This document shows, piece after piece, positions 1 through 7,876 of a stretch of 29,526 nucleotides of DNA. The notes below the pieces were generated by a model. That model was not told where the DNA came from and did not search any database. It was given only the letters and a program-made list of their open reading frames with translations. Made by a program: the position numbers and the translations under genes. The first letter of the stretch is position 1; the number at the start of each line of letters is the position of its first letter. The DNA is taken from assembly GCA_040902925.1 (NCBI GenBank), contig JBBDWJ010000164.1:1-29526 (forward strand), read 5' to 3'. The stretch is from JBBDWJ01 sp040902925 (GTDB lineage Bacteria; Acidobacteriota; Terriglobia; Bryobacterales; UBA6623).

Positions 1-109
1 CCGAGCACGCAGAGGGCTTGGCATGCTGATTCTGTGCATAAGTCAGGTAATAGGGGAAAACAGAGACGTAATAGATGGTCGGTCTGAAGGGACATAGGGA
101 AAACCACTG

Positions 110-382
110 ATGCAAGAGCGCGATTACTTCGACGAATCGGAGGCGGCCAAGCCGATCAACTTGACCTGCCCTAATTGCCGCCAGGCCGCTGAGTACTCTC
201 TGCGATGGCTCGTGCGGAAGAAAAAGCAGCGCCTGCCGCCCCGCGCCGACGCAGACGACCGTGCGCGATTCGACAAAGCGCAGTCTTACATGGTGCTGCG
301 CGACGACAAGGTGCAGTGCAGCAACAACCGCTGCCGCAAGCGCTTTGATATTTCAGGAGTGAAGACGGTGGTGTTGCTGTGA
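110..382 (+). CDS. Small zinc-ribbon-like protein, function unknown
   Basis: This 90-residue protein carries two cysteine pairs: C20-P-N-C23 near the N-terminus and C70-SNNR-C75 near the C-terminus. The spacing suits one zinc ribbon with a long basic insertion (KKKQR, residues 37-41) between the knuckles. There is no signal peptide or membrane segment, so it is probably cytoplasmic. An AGGG stretch about 10 bases before the ATG could be a weak ribosome binding site. Its last 30 bases overlap the 3' end of the opposite-strand gene ending at 353. I do not recognise a named family. A nucleic-acid or protein-binding role is inferred only from the zinc ribbon. Confidence 0.72.
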   Translation: MQERDYFDESEAAKPINLTCPNCRQAAEYSLRWLVRKKKQRLPPRADADDRARFDKAQSYMVLRDDKVQCSNNRCRKRFDISGVKTVVLL

Positions 383-682
383 GGCCATCGCGCCCGCCCA
401 CACGAGGAAGCGCCACAACTCGCGACGCTGGCGCCAGGTGAATTTCCAGAACTGCAGCGCGCCGATCTGATCGGCGTGCCAGCCCCAGTAAGTTTCAATG
501 CGCCACCGCAGGTACGGGCTCGCCCAGGGGCGCAGCCGGTATCCCCGCGAGCTACGCCAGAGGAAGCGCGCGATAGCGGGCAAGGCCTTCAGTTCACGCC
601 AATAGGATTGGGACGGCGGGCGGGCGCGGGGGTGCCGGTGGAGTTCAGTTGCCGTAGTATCCGGGCCGGTGCCGGACGTCAT
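353..682 (-). CDS. Small aromatic-rich basic hypothetical protein
   Basis: The C-terminal 85 residues look like real protein: rich in Trp, Arg and Tyr, with phrases such as IARFLWRSSRGYRLRPW and WRFLVWAGAM, and no hydrophobic run long enough for a clear membrane segment. I chose the ATG at 682, which overlaps the 3' end of the upstream VWA gene by 38 bases and follows a weak GAGAAAG. The first 25 residues from this start are low-complexity and partly duplicate the VWA coding sequence in another frame, so the true start is uncertain. No closer ATG, GTG or TTG is present. It is probably the last gene of the VWA operon. Function unknown. Confidence 0.55.
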   Translation of the reverse strand: MTSGTGPDTTATELHRHPRARPPSQSYWRELKALPAIARFLWRSSRGYRLRPWASPYLRWRIETYWGWHADQIGALQFWKFTWRQRRELWRFLVWAGAMASQQHHRLHS

Positions 683-1685
683 ACTTTCTCGCTTTGCCGA
701 CCAGCGCGACACGCACGCGGCGGAAGCCGGGCTGCTTGTTCTCGTCGGGGCGGTATCCAAGGATGTACTGGTTGCGGATGGCGTGCGCGATTTGCTGCGT
801 GAGCGCATGCACGTCGTCGGCGCTGTCGGGGAAGTACGCCGCGCCGCCGGTGGCTCGCGTGATATGGCGAATGGCGCGTTGCGCGCGTTTGGCAGAACGC
901 CGGTCTTCTTCGCTCAGCAGCCCGACTGCGTAAATGATTGTGTCGGTTTCCTGCAGGCGCCGCACCAGTTTTTCGAGCGTGCCGCGGCTGGCATTGTCCT
1001 CACCGTCGGTGACGATCAGCAGCACTTTCTTGTCGTGCTTGCCTTCTTCCTGAAGGTAGTCGAGCGACATGCTGGCGGCGTCGTAGAGAGCGGTGCCGCC
1101 GCGCGAATCGATGCGCTGCAACGCATCCTGGAGGCGCTCCTGGCTCTTGGTGAAGGGGCTGTCGAGGAAGGCTTCGTCGTTGAAGTTGACGATAAAAACC
1201 TCATCCTCGGGGTTTGACGCCTTGACGAAATCCAGCGCCGCCGTGTTGACCTTCATCCGTTTGTCGCGCATGCTGCCGCTGTTGTCGACCAGAATGCCGA
1301 GGGAAACCGGCACATCCTCCCGGCGAAACAGCGTCAGAGGCTGTGGCGCATCGTCCTCGAACACCTTGAAATCGCCCTCCACAAGGTCGGTGACGATATG
1401 GTCGTTCTTGTCGATGACGGTGGTGTGCAGCAGGACGAGCTCGGTGCCCGCTTCAAACACGACGCCCCCGTACACATCCGAGCTCGGCTCGGTCGGTGTC
1501 TTGCCCGGGCTCTGGCCCTGCTGGGGGCTGCTGGCGGGCTGTTGCGCCGGCATGGTCCCGCACACAACGACAACCAGAAAAAGGAGCGCGATCCGGCGCA
1601 GCCGAGACGCGGATGACGGCAGATTAGGAGTGATGGTCTTCCTCACGATGGAATCGCAAATCCGAAAGGCGGGCAGGGCGCTCAA
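645..1685 (-). CDS. Secreted VWA-domain protein (TIGR03436-like), second of two
   Basis: A protein of about 346 residues with a hydrophobic export segment at about 31-45 (RIALLFLVVVVCG), probably cleaved after MPA, then a Pro/Gln/Ser-rich linker. The VWA domain spans about 125-310 with an intact MIDAS motif (D134-N-S-G-S138), a conserved threonine in GGTALYDA and TDGEDN further on. The C-terminus (RNQYILGYRP, then RPGYYG) is typical of the VWA-related proteins abundant in Acidobacteriota. The start is a TTG at 1685 whose last bases are shared with the TGA of the upstream paralogue, suggesting translational coupling. A GTG at 1646 is an alternative but has no ribosome binding site. A metal-dependent adhesion or protein-binding role outside the cytoplasm is a family inference. 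Confidence 0.88.
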   Translation of the reverse strand: MSALPAFRICDSIVRKTITPNLPSSASRLRRIALLFLVVVVCGTMPAQQPASSPQQGQSPGKTPTEPSSDVYGGVVFEAGTELVLLHTTVIDKNDHIVTDLVEGDFKVFEDDAPQPLTLFRREDVPVSLGILVDNSGSMRDKRMKVNTAALDFVKASNPEDEVFIVNFNDEAFLDSPFTKSQERLQDALQRIDSRGGTALYDAASMSLDYLQEEGKHDKKVLLIVTDGEDNASRGTLEKLVRRLQETDTIIYAVGLLSEEDRRSAKRAQRAIRHITRATGGAAYFPDSADDVHALTQQIAHAIRNQYILGYRPDENKQPGFRRVRVALVGKARKYDVRHRPGYYGN

Positions 1686-2677
1686 CGCGACGGTGCGTAA
1701 TATCCCAGACGGAAATGCGCTCGCAGGGGAGGCATTCCGCGGATCTTCTTCATCTCAACACTCACACGCCGCCATTTGCCGTCTTTCTCCTGATTGGAGG
1801 GGACGTAGCCGATAACGTATTGGTTGCGGAGCTCGATACCGATCTTGGCGGCGACGTCGGGCAGTTCGTTCAGGTTTTCAACGGGAAACTGCCTTCCACC
1901 GGTCGTTTCGGCGACTTCGGTGAGCAGGCCCGGGCCCGAAAATTCTTCCGGGGGCCGGCCGCGAGCCGAAACCGGCTCGAAAATACCGATGGCGTAAATC
2001 TGCACGTCCGATTCTTTGACCAGGCGCTTGATTTCCCGTTCCGTATAGCGGCTGCTGTTGTCGCCGCCATCCGAGATCACCAGGATAGCCTTCTTGGTGT
2101 TCTTGGCCTCTTTCATCTTGTTCAGAGCGAGGTAGATGGCGTCGAGCAAGGCGGTTCTTCCCTTGGACTCGGTGAACGTCAACTCGTTCTGAATCTCTTC
2201 GAGGCTAGCGGTGAAGTTGGTGACCATCTTCGGCCGGTCGTTGAATTGAGAAAGGAAGAACTCGTCTTCGGGGTTGGCGGTTTTGAAGAACTGCGCCACC
2301 GCTTCACGCGCCTTGGCCATCTTGTAGCCCATGCTGCCGCTGGCGTCGAAGACGATGCCCATCGATAGCGGCGTGTCCTCGGCGCCGAACTGCGTGATGG
2401 TCTGCTCGGTCTTGTCTTCCTTGATCTCGAAGTGCTTTTGCTCGAGCCCCGTCACGAAGCGGTTCATCGGGTCGGTGACCGTTACGTTGATCAGCACCAA
2501 AGGCACGTCCACCTTGATGCTCGTAGTGGGAAGATCGTCTTCGACGGCGGCTTCGCGGCCTTTGAGCTTGGCGTTGGCGTCGGCCCCAAACGCTGGTGTG
2601 AGAAGTAGAGAGCAGAGGGCTAGAATCCGCACGAAGTGCGAGGCTGGCGTACGGCGTCGATTCCCGAGCAAGCTCAC
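1682..2677 (-). CDS. Secreted VWA-domain protein (TIGR03436-like), first of two
   Basis: A 331-residue protein with an N-terminal signal peptide (basic start, hydrophobic RILALCSLLLTPAFGA, cleavage near residue 31). The VWA fold includes MIDAS D111-A-S-G-S115, a conserved Thr in KGRTALLDA and SDGGDNSSRY, and the C-terminal signature RNQYVIGYVP ending in RLGYYAPSR. The start is GTG at 2677, preceded at good spacing by a strong GGAGGGGA ribosome binding site. The gene directly downstream is a paralogue of the same architecture. The pair probably arose by tandem duplication and acts in the periplasm or at the cell surface. Specific ligands cannot be read from the sequence. Confidence 0.9.
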   Translation of the reverse strand: MSLLGNRRRTPASHFVRILALCSLLLTPAFGADANAKLKGREAAVEDDLPTTSIKVDVPLVLINVTVTDPMNRFVTGLEQKHFEIKEDKTEQTITQFGAEDTPLSMGIVFDASGSMGYKMAKAREAVAQFFKTANPEDEFFLSQFNDRPKMVTNFTASLEEIQNELTFTESKGRTALLDAIYLALNKMKEAKNTKKAILVISDGGDNSSRYTEREIKRLVKESDVQIYAIGIFEPVSARGRPPEEFSGPGLLTEVAETTGGRQFPVENLNELPDVAAKIGIELRNQYVIGYVPSNQEKDGKWRRVSVEMKKIRGMPPLRAHFRLGYYAPSR

Positions 2678-2779
2678 ACTCCCCTCCTCGTCCTAACCAT
2701 TCCAGGAATGGGTGTTTTGATATTCAGCAGGCTTTCTAGCGCTTTGATTCTAGCATACGGCCGCAAGCCATCTCTGTGT

Positions 2780-2785
2780 TAGACT
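2780..2785 (+). promoter_or_regulatory. Possible extended -10 promoter before hairpin region
   Basis: TAGACT preceded by TGT gives a TGnTAGACT extended -10 element (TG at 2777-2778). It sits just upstream of the hairpins that start at 2788, so transcription would begin near 2791. No convincing -35 is visible. Weak evidence on its own. Confidence 0.3.
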
Positions 2786-2787
2786 GA

Positions 2788-2956
2788 AGCGTACCGCAAA
2801 GGTTACTTGCCAGCCGGTACGCTCGCGGGATTTGGAGTGCTTCCTTCGCGCTCCGCGGTCCTGCCGAACTCTCACGATTTAGACCGAATGGGCACCCCGC
2901 CACGACGCCTTAGGTCGATCCGCGCCTGGGGTGGTGGTCTCTCCGGCCGTTCGGTC
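2788..2956 (+). ncRNA. Candidate structured RNA or pyrG leader
   Basis: The 377-base gap between the divergent VWA operon and pyrG holds three consecutive stable hairpins. The first pairs AGCGTACC (2788-2795) with GGTACGCT (2816-2823), extended inside by GCAA/TTGC. The second pairs GCGGGA/TCCTGC (2825-2830, 2859-2864) and GGAGTGC/GCGCTCC (2834-2840, 2848-2854). The third pairs GACCGAATGG (2882-2891) with CCGTTCGGTC (2947-2956), enclosing CACCCC/GGGGTG and CGAC/GTCG. No RNA family was recognised. The phrase GCGCTCCGCGG weakly recalls part of enterobacterial 6S RNA, but the overall fold is not one long hairpin. It could be a separate small RNA or the pyrG 5' leader. Pairings were read by eye. 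Confidence 0.35.
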
Positions 2957-3054
2957 CACGTCAGACACAAAATAAAGCCGGTATTTCCGGCGACAGCCCG
3001 GCCGGGCGGCAGCCCGCCCGCCATTTTGATCCGGCTAGGCAGGGAGCACGCACT

Positions 3055-4722
3055 ATGGCAGCGGTGAAATACGTTTTCGTGACTGGCGGGGTCGTCTCGT
3101 CGCTTGGCAAGGGGATTGCCGCCGCCTCCATCGGCAATCTGCTGGAGAGCCGCGGCCTACGCGTCACTCTGCAAAAGTTCGATCCCTACCTCAACGTCGA
3201 CCCTGGCACGATGAGTCCCTTCCAGCATGGCGAAGTCTTCGTGACCGACGACGGCGCCGAGACCGACCTCGACCTCGGCCACTACGAGCGCTTCACGCAC
3301 GCCGCCCTGACGCAGGACAACAACTGCACCAGCGGCCGCATTTACGAGCGCATCCTCAGCAAGGAGCGCCGCGGCGACTACCTAGGGAAGACCGTGCAGG
3401 TGATTCCGCACGTCACCAACGAAATCAAGGACGCCATTCGCAAGATCTCGAAGGACGTCGACGTCGTCATTGTGGAGATCGGCGGAACCGTCGGCGACAT
3501 TGAGTCGCTGCCGTTTCTCGAAGCGATCCGGCAGATGCGCCACGAACTGGGCCGCGAGGATTGCATCTTCGTACACGTAACGTTGGTGCCCTGGATCGCG
3601 GCCGCCGGCGAGCTCAAAACCAAGCCCACGCAGCACAGCGTCAAGGAGCTGCGGGCCATCGGCATCCAGCCCGACCTGCTGCTGTGCCGCACCGAAACCG
3701 GCCTCTCGCGTGATCTGAAGGAAAAAATCGCGCTGTTCTGCGACGTCAGAAAAGAGGCGGTGATCGCCGCTAGCGACGTCGACTCGGTCTACGAGGTGCC
3801 GGTCAATTTCGCCGAGCAGGGAGTGGACGAGATCATCCTGCGCGGCTTTGGCCTCGACGCCCCGCCCCGCAATCTGCGCCCCTGGCAAGAAATGCTGGCG
3901 GGGATGCGCAACCCGCGCGACGAGGTTGTGATCGGCATCGTAGGCAAGTACGTCGACTACGAGGACTCCTATAAGAGCCTTAAGGAAGCGCTGCTGCATG
4001 GCGGGCTGGCGCACCATTTGCAGACCCGCGTCCGATGGATCGAGGCCGAAGGCATCACCCGCGAGGAGACCGGGCGGCAGCTTGGCGAGCTCGACGGCAT
4101 CCTGGTCCCCGGCGGCTTCGGCGAACGCGGCATTGACGGCATGATCGAGACGATCCGCTACGCGCGGGAAAACGCAGTCCCCTATTTCGGGATCTGCCTC
4201 GGCATGCAGACGATGGTGGTCGAGTACGTGCGCCACGTCTGCGGCATTGCCGACGCCCACTCGACGGAATTCTCGCCCGACACGCCGAACCGCGTGTTCT
4301 ACAAGCTGCGCGAGCTCAAGGGCATCGAAGACCTGGGCGGCACCATGCGATTGGGAGCTTGGCCCTGCAAGCTCGTACCCGGCACGGTGGCGCACAACGC
4401 CTATGGCCGCGACGAGATCAGCGAGCGCCACCGCCATCGCTACGAGTTCAATCGCGATTATGAGGCGACGATCCGCGAGCACGGCATGCGAATCTCCGGC
4501 GAGACTCCCAAAGAAGGCTACGTCGAAATTTGCGAGCTCCCCAGCCACCCCTGGTATCTCGGCTGCCAGTTCCACCCGGAGTTCAAGTCGAAACCGCTGG
4601 AGCCGCACCCGCTGTTCAGCGCCTTCATCGCGGCCAGCTTCGAGAACCGCAAGAAGCGCCTGAAGGTCGAGCGCAGCCGGGAAGCCGAGCAATTTCTGCG
4701 CACGACGCGCGCCGCGCACTGA
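3055..4722 (+). CDS. pyrG: CTP synthase
   Basis: Converts UTP to CTP using ATP and glutamine-derived ammonia, the last step of de novo pyrimidine nucleotide synthesis, in the cytoplasm. At 555 residues it has the usual length. The N-terminal amidoligase domain (about 1-270) begins with the family signature VFVTGGVVSSLGKG and contains the GTVGDIES segment. The C-terminal class I glutamine amidotransferase domain (about 300-540) has the nucleophile Cys381 in FGICLGMQ and the His-Pro-Glu motif in FHPEFKSKP. The ATG at 3055 follows GCAGGGAG at suitable spacing. It is followed after 145 bases by kdsA on the same strand, a neighbour order consistent with an envelope-biosynthesis context, since CTP is needed to activate KDO. 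Confidence 0.98.
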   Translation: MAAVKYVFVTGGVVSSLGKGIAAASIGNLLESRGLRVTLQKFDPYLNVDPGTMSPFQHGEVFVTDDGAETDLDLGHYERFTHAALTQDNNCTSGRIYERILSKERRGDYLGKTVQVIPHVTNEIKDAIRKISKDVDVVIVEIGGTVGDIESLPFLEAIRQMRHELGREDCIFVHVTLVPWIAAAGELKTKPTQHSVKELRAIGIQPDLLLCRTETGLSRDLKEKIALFCDVRKEAVIAASDVDSVYEVPVNFAEQGVDEIILRGFGLDAPPRNLRPWQEMLAGMRNPRDEVVIGIVGKYVDYEDSYKSLKEALLHGGLAHHLQTRVRWIEAEGITREETGRQLGELDGILVPGGFGERGIDGMIETIRYARENAVPYFGICLGMQTMVVEYVRHVCGIADAHSTEFSPDTPNRVFYKLRELKGIEDLGGTMRLGAWPCKLVPGTVAHNAYGRDEISERHRHRYEFNRDYEATIREHGMRISGETPKEGYVEICELPSHPWYLGCQFHPEFKSKPLEPHPLFSAFIAASFENRKKRLKVERSREAEQFLRTTRAAH

Positions 4723-4828
4723 TCCGGAAAACCCGGCCGAGCCGTCAAGACTTTCGCTTTGCCGTTTGCTTTCCCATGTTGGCCGTCCTTTCCCATGAGT
4801 AGCCCGCGCACTGCTGTGGCTGATCCAA

Positions 4829-4858
4829 GGCAAAAGGCAAAGTGCAAAAGGCAAAAAT
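4829..4858 (+). repeat. 30-bp A-rich repeat, copy 1
   Basis: Built from GGCAAA-type units: GGCAAAAGGCAAAGTGC followed by AAAAGGCAAAAAT. It ends 9 bases before the kdsA start codon, so it lies in or overlaps the kdsA translation initiation region. It is a perfect reverse complement of copy 2 at 5744-5773 and matches copy 3 at 5892-5921 in 29 of 30 bases. Confidence 0.85.
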
Positions 4859-4867
4859 TAGGACGCC

Positions 4868-5704
4868 ATGACGAAGTTTGCGATCGGGTCGGTTGAATTG
4901 GGCGGTGGCGCGCCGCTGGTCTTGATCGCCGGTCCCTGCGTGATCGAATCCGAGGAGCACACCGTGCGGATGGCGCATGCGGTGCGCGATGCAGCCAGGC
5001 AGGCGGGCCTGGGCGCGATCTTCAAGGCCTCGTTCGACAAGGCCAATCGTACCAGCAAGGCGTCCTACCGCGGCCCAGGGCTCGACGAAGGCCTGCGGAT
5101 TCTCGCCGAGGCCAAACGGCAGACGGGGCTGCCGGTGCTGACCGACATCCACGAGGTCAGCCAGGTAGGTCCGGCGGCCGAGGTTTGCGATGTGCTGCAG
5201 ATCCCCGCATTTCTGTGCCGTCAGACGGATCTGCTCGTCGAGGCTGGCCGCTCAGGCCGCGCGGTCAACATCAAAAAAGGGCAGTTCCTGGCGCCATGGG
5301 ACGTCCGCCACGCGGCGGAAAAGGTTGCGGGCGAGGGTGACGGCCGTATCCTGCTCACCGAGCGCGGCAGCAGCTTCGGCTACAACAACCTGGTCGTGGA
5401 TTTCCGAGGTCTCGCCATCCTGCGCGAGACCGGCTTTCCCGTAGTGCTTGACGTGACCCACAGCCTGCAATTGCCAGGAGGCGGAGGCACCGTCAGCGGC
5501 GGGCAGCCCCAGTTCATCGAGCCGTTAGCCCGGGCCGGCGTCGCCTTTGGAGTTGACGCACTGTTTTTTGAGGTTCACGACAACCCCGCTCAAGCGCTCT
5601 CTGACGGCGCAAATGCCTTGCGCCTTGATCTGCTGCAGCCGCTGCTCAGGCGTCTGGCCGAGCTCGATCGCCTGGTGCGCCCTTGGCTGACCGCCGGCGC
5701 CTAG
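4868..5704 (+). CDS. kdsA: 3-deoxy-8-phosphooctulonate synthase (KDO-8-P synthase)
   Basis: Condenses phosphoenolpyruvate with arabinose 5-phosphate to give KDO 8-phosphate, a committed step for the inner core of lipopolysaccharide, so the organism is expected to make an LPS-type outer membrane. The 278-residue length and the motifs AGPCVIESEEH, KASFDKANRTS, NIKKGQF, TERGSSFGYN and DVTHSLQLPGG are those of KdsA. The residue in the GPC motif is Cys24, which in this family marks the metal-dependent class; the E. coli enzyme has Asn there. The ATG at 4868 follows TAGGAC. The gene is bracketed by perfect inverted copies of a 30-bp repeat. Confidence 0.97.
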   Translation: MTKFAIGSVELGGGAPLVLIAGPCVIESEEHTVRMAHAVRDAARQAGLGAIFKASFDKANRTSKASYRGPGLDEGLRILAEAKRQTGLPVLTDIHEVSQVGPAAEVCDVLQIPAFLCRQTDLLVEAGRSGRAVNIKKGQFLAPWDVRHAAEKVAGEGDGRILLTERGSSFGYNNLVVDFRGLAILRETGFPVVLDVTHSLQLPGGGGTVSGGQPQFIEPLARAGVAFGVDALFFEVHDNPAQALSDGANALRLDLLQPLLRRLAELDRLVRPWLTAGA

Positions 5705-5743
5705 GCCCACCCGCCAACGCCTGGGTCTACCCGCCAGCCTCCC

Positions 5744-5773
5744 ATTTTTGCCTTTTGCACTTTGCCTTTTGCC
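5744..5773 (-). repeat. 30-bp A-rich repeat, copy 2 (inverted)
   Basis: Reads as TTTTTGCCTTTTGCACTTTG plus CCTTTTGCC on the plus strand, the exact reverse complement of copy 1. It begins 40 bases after the kdsA stop and forms the outer part of the left arm of the inverted-repeat element at 5744-5921. Confidence 0.85.
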
Positions 5774-5891
5774 GTGCTTTTCCCTCCCTTGCCTTAGGCG
5801 TGCCTGACTCACGCGGAGGCCAGGACCGGGATCGCAGCCGGGCCCAGGGCGGTTCGGGACGGGGCGAGATTCCTAAGGCAAGGCAAAGCAA

Positions 5892-5921
5892 GGCAAAAGG
5901 CAAAGTGCAAAAGGCAAAATT
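5892..5921 (+). repeat. 30-bp A-rich repeat, copy 3
   Basis: Same orientation as copy 1 and differing from it at one position near the 3' end. It is preceded by additional GGCAA units (5877-5891), so the array looks as if it grew by slippage of a short GGCAAA unit. It ends 86 bases before the rpsA start. Confidence 0.8.
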
Positions 5922-6007
5922 TGGCCTTGCGGCCCTCGGGAAGCGGCCCTGGAAGTTATGTCAGAATGTAGGTTTATACGCGGGACTCCTCCCGCCAGGA
6001 GCACGGT

Positions 6008-7744
6008 GTGAGTACCAACATCCCGGGTCAGCCCGATCCGGCAGCGCTCGGCGAGGTAGATCTCGACGAGGACATCCCCTCCCCCGACGATGACTTTTCG
6101 GCTGCCCTGGCGGACCACGACCAGGAATCGGACGGCCGAGGGCAGGGGGGCAATCCCCGTGGCGCCATCGTCAGCATTCGCGACGACGGCTACTTCGTCG
6201 ACATCGGGCGAAAGTCTGAGGCCTTTCTGCCGCGCGAGGCCGCCCATCACGAGGGCGAAGACGACGAGCGCCTCGAAGTGGGCAAAGAGGTCGAGGTCAG
6301 CATTACCGGCCGCTCTCCCGACGGCTACCTGACGTTGTCGCGCATCATCGCCGAGCACCCCAAAAGCTGGGCGCAACTCGAAGCCGCGCACGAAACAGGG
6401 GCCGCGGTCGCCTGCACGGTCACTGAAAAAATCAAGGGCGGACTCGCCGTGGACATCAACGGCATCCGCGCCTTTCTGCCGGCCTCTCGTTCGGGAATCC
6501 GGGATGCCGCCGAGCTCGACGCCTCCATCGGCCAGGAGATGCGCTGCCGCATCATCCAGCTCGACATCGATGACCGTAATGTGATCGTCGACCGCCGCGT
6601 GCTGCTCGAGGAAGACCGCCAGCAGCAGCGCGAGCAAACTCTCGCCGGGCTAGCCCCCGGCCAGGTCGTGCGCGGCACCGTGCGCAACATTCGCGAATTC
6701 GGCGCCTTCGTCGATCTGGGCGGCGTCGACGGACTGCTGCACATCAGCGACCTGGCCTGGTGGAAGGTCAAAGACGTCGCGGAAGTCCTCAAGGAAGGCG
6801 ACTCGTTTGACGTCAAGATCCTCAAGGTGGAGGAAGGCGGCAACCGCATCTCGGTCGGCCTGAAGCAGCTCACGCCCGACCCCTGGACGACCATCGGCGA
6901 CAAGCTCAACGCCGGCGACCGCGTCAAAGGCACGGTCACACGGCTGAAAGATTTCGGGGCGTTCGTCGAAATCGAGCCGGGAGTCGAAGGCCTGATTCAC
7001 ATCTCCGAGATGTCGTGGGCGCGCAAGGTGCGGCACCCTAAAGACGTTGTCAACGAAGGCGACGTCGTCGATGTGGCTGTGCTCGAAATCAAGATTCCCG
7101 AGCGCCGCATCGCTCTGGGCCTAAAGCAAGCTCTTGGCGACCCCTGGGAGCGCGCTGAAGCGCAGTTCCAGCCGGGCACGCCGGTCGAGGGAACGGTTCG
7201 GAATCTAGCCAAGTTCGGGGCTTTTGTCGAAGTGCTGGAGGGCGTCGAGGGACTGCTCCATATCTCCGACATCACCAACGAAAAGCGCCTCACTCATCCC
7301 AACGAAGTGCTCAAGACCGGCCAGACCATCAAGGCCGTGGTGCTCGAAATCGATCGCGAGAAACGCCGCCTCAAAATCGGCATGAAGCAGCTCGAGCCCG
7401 ACTCCCAGGACGAAGTCATCGCGGAGCTGAAAGCCGGCGACAACGTGACCGGGCGGATCATCCGCATCCAGGGCCAGGAAGCTTTCGTCGAACTGGGCGA
7501 GGGCGTGAAGGGAATCTGCCACATTGAGCCGCAGGCAAAAGCGGCCCCCGAACCAACCGTTGCAGACAAAGACGTTTCTTCGATGAGCGCCATGCTGGCG
7601 GCGGCTTGGAAAGGCGGAGGCGGCGCACCGGCCGCCAACGCGGCCTCGGCCCCACAGTTGAAGGCGGGAGAGGTTCGAGCGTTCAAAGTCGCCCGGCTCG
7701 ACCCCAAGAAACGAACCATCGAGCTTGCGCTCATCGACGCCTGA
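6008..7744 (+). CDS. rpsA: 30S ribosomal protein S1
   Basis: S1 binds mRNA on the 30S subunit and helps unfold and position messages. The 578-residue protein has six S1 RNA-binding repeats at about 48-113, 131-199, 218-288, 303-374, 390-462 and 476-578. The strongest signatures are in repeats 3-5 (FGAFVDLGGVDGLLHISD and its relatives). Repeats 1 and 2 are divergent, as is usual for the ribosome-binding half. The N-terminus (15-47) is acidic. The sixth repeat is interrupted by an Ala/Gly/Pro-rich insertion at about 508-550, which is unusual. The start is GTG at 6008 with AGGAG just upstream. A twin-hairpin terminator follows the stop. Confidence 0.95.
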   Translation: MSTNIPGQPDPAALGEVDLDEDIPSPDDDFSAALADHDQESDGRGQGGNPRGAIVSIRDDGYFVDIGRKSEAFLPREAAHHEGEDDERLEVGKEVEVSITGRSPDGYLTLSRIIAEHPKSWAQLEAAHETGAAVACTVTEKIKGGLAVDINGIRAFLPASRSGIRDAAELDASIGQEMRCRIIQLDIDDRNVIVDRRVLLEEDRQQQREQTLAGLAPGQVVRGTVRNIREFGAFVDLGGVDGLLHISDLAWWKVKDVAEVLKEGDSFDVKILKVEEGGNRISVGLKQLTPDPWTTIGDKLNAGDRVKGTVTRLKDFGAFVEIEPGVEGLIHISEMSWARKVRHPKDVVNEGDVVDVAVLEIKIPERRIALGLKQALGDPWERAEAQFQPGTPVEGTVRNLAKFGAFVEVLEGVEGLLHISDITNEKRLTHPNEVLKTGQTIKAVVLEIDREKRRLKIGMKQLEPDSQDEVIAELKAGDNVTGRIIRIQGQEAFVELGEGVKGICHIEPQAKAAPEPTVADKDVSSMSAMLAAAWKGGGGAPAANAASAPQLKAGEVRAFKVARLDPKKRTIELALIDA

Positions 7745-7756
7745 CGACGGCGTGCG

Positions 7757-7800
7757 GCCCCACCCTTGCGGATGGGGCTCGGATCGCCTGCGGCGATTTT
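7757..7800 (+). terminator. Probable Rho-independent terminator after rpsA
   Basis: Two hairpins follow the rpsA stop codon by 12 bases. The first is GCCCCA/TGGGGC (7757-7762 with 7773-7778). The second is ATCGCC, loop TGC, GGCGAT (7783-7797), directly followed by TTT. The U-tract is short, so termination may be partial. Confidence 0.5.
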
Positions 7801-7876
7801 CATGAGTCGTAAGGCTTTCGTGCGTCGTAGGGCTAGGTGCCGCTCCGCAATAATCCGGCAAGGAGGCAGTTCCACC

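Larger units (their letters stand above)
5744..5921. repeat. Inverted-repeat element, MITE- or BIME-like
   Basis: Most of the 303-base kdsA-rpsA gap is one imperfect inverted repeat. The inner arms are perfect over 12 bases: CCTTGCCTTAGG at 5787-5798 and CCTAAGGCAAGG at 5872-5883. The outer arms are repeat copies 2 and 3. The 73-base centre (5799-5871) is GC-rich without an ORF or any recognisable motif. RNA from either strand could form a long hairpin. The architecture resembles a non-autonomous mobile element or an extragenic palindromic repeat. No target-site duplication was identified. Confidence 0.65.

Noticed and set aside
2788..2956. 6S RNA
   Set aside because: Only a short local resemblance; the stretch folds as three separate hairpins rather than a long hairpin with a central bubble.
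3382..4854. 490-residue open frame antisense to pyrG
   Set aside because: Long antisense frames are common in GC-rich DNA. pyrG on the other strand is unambiguous, and the antisense product has no domain, no good start site and biased composition.
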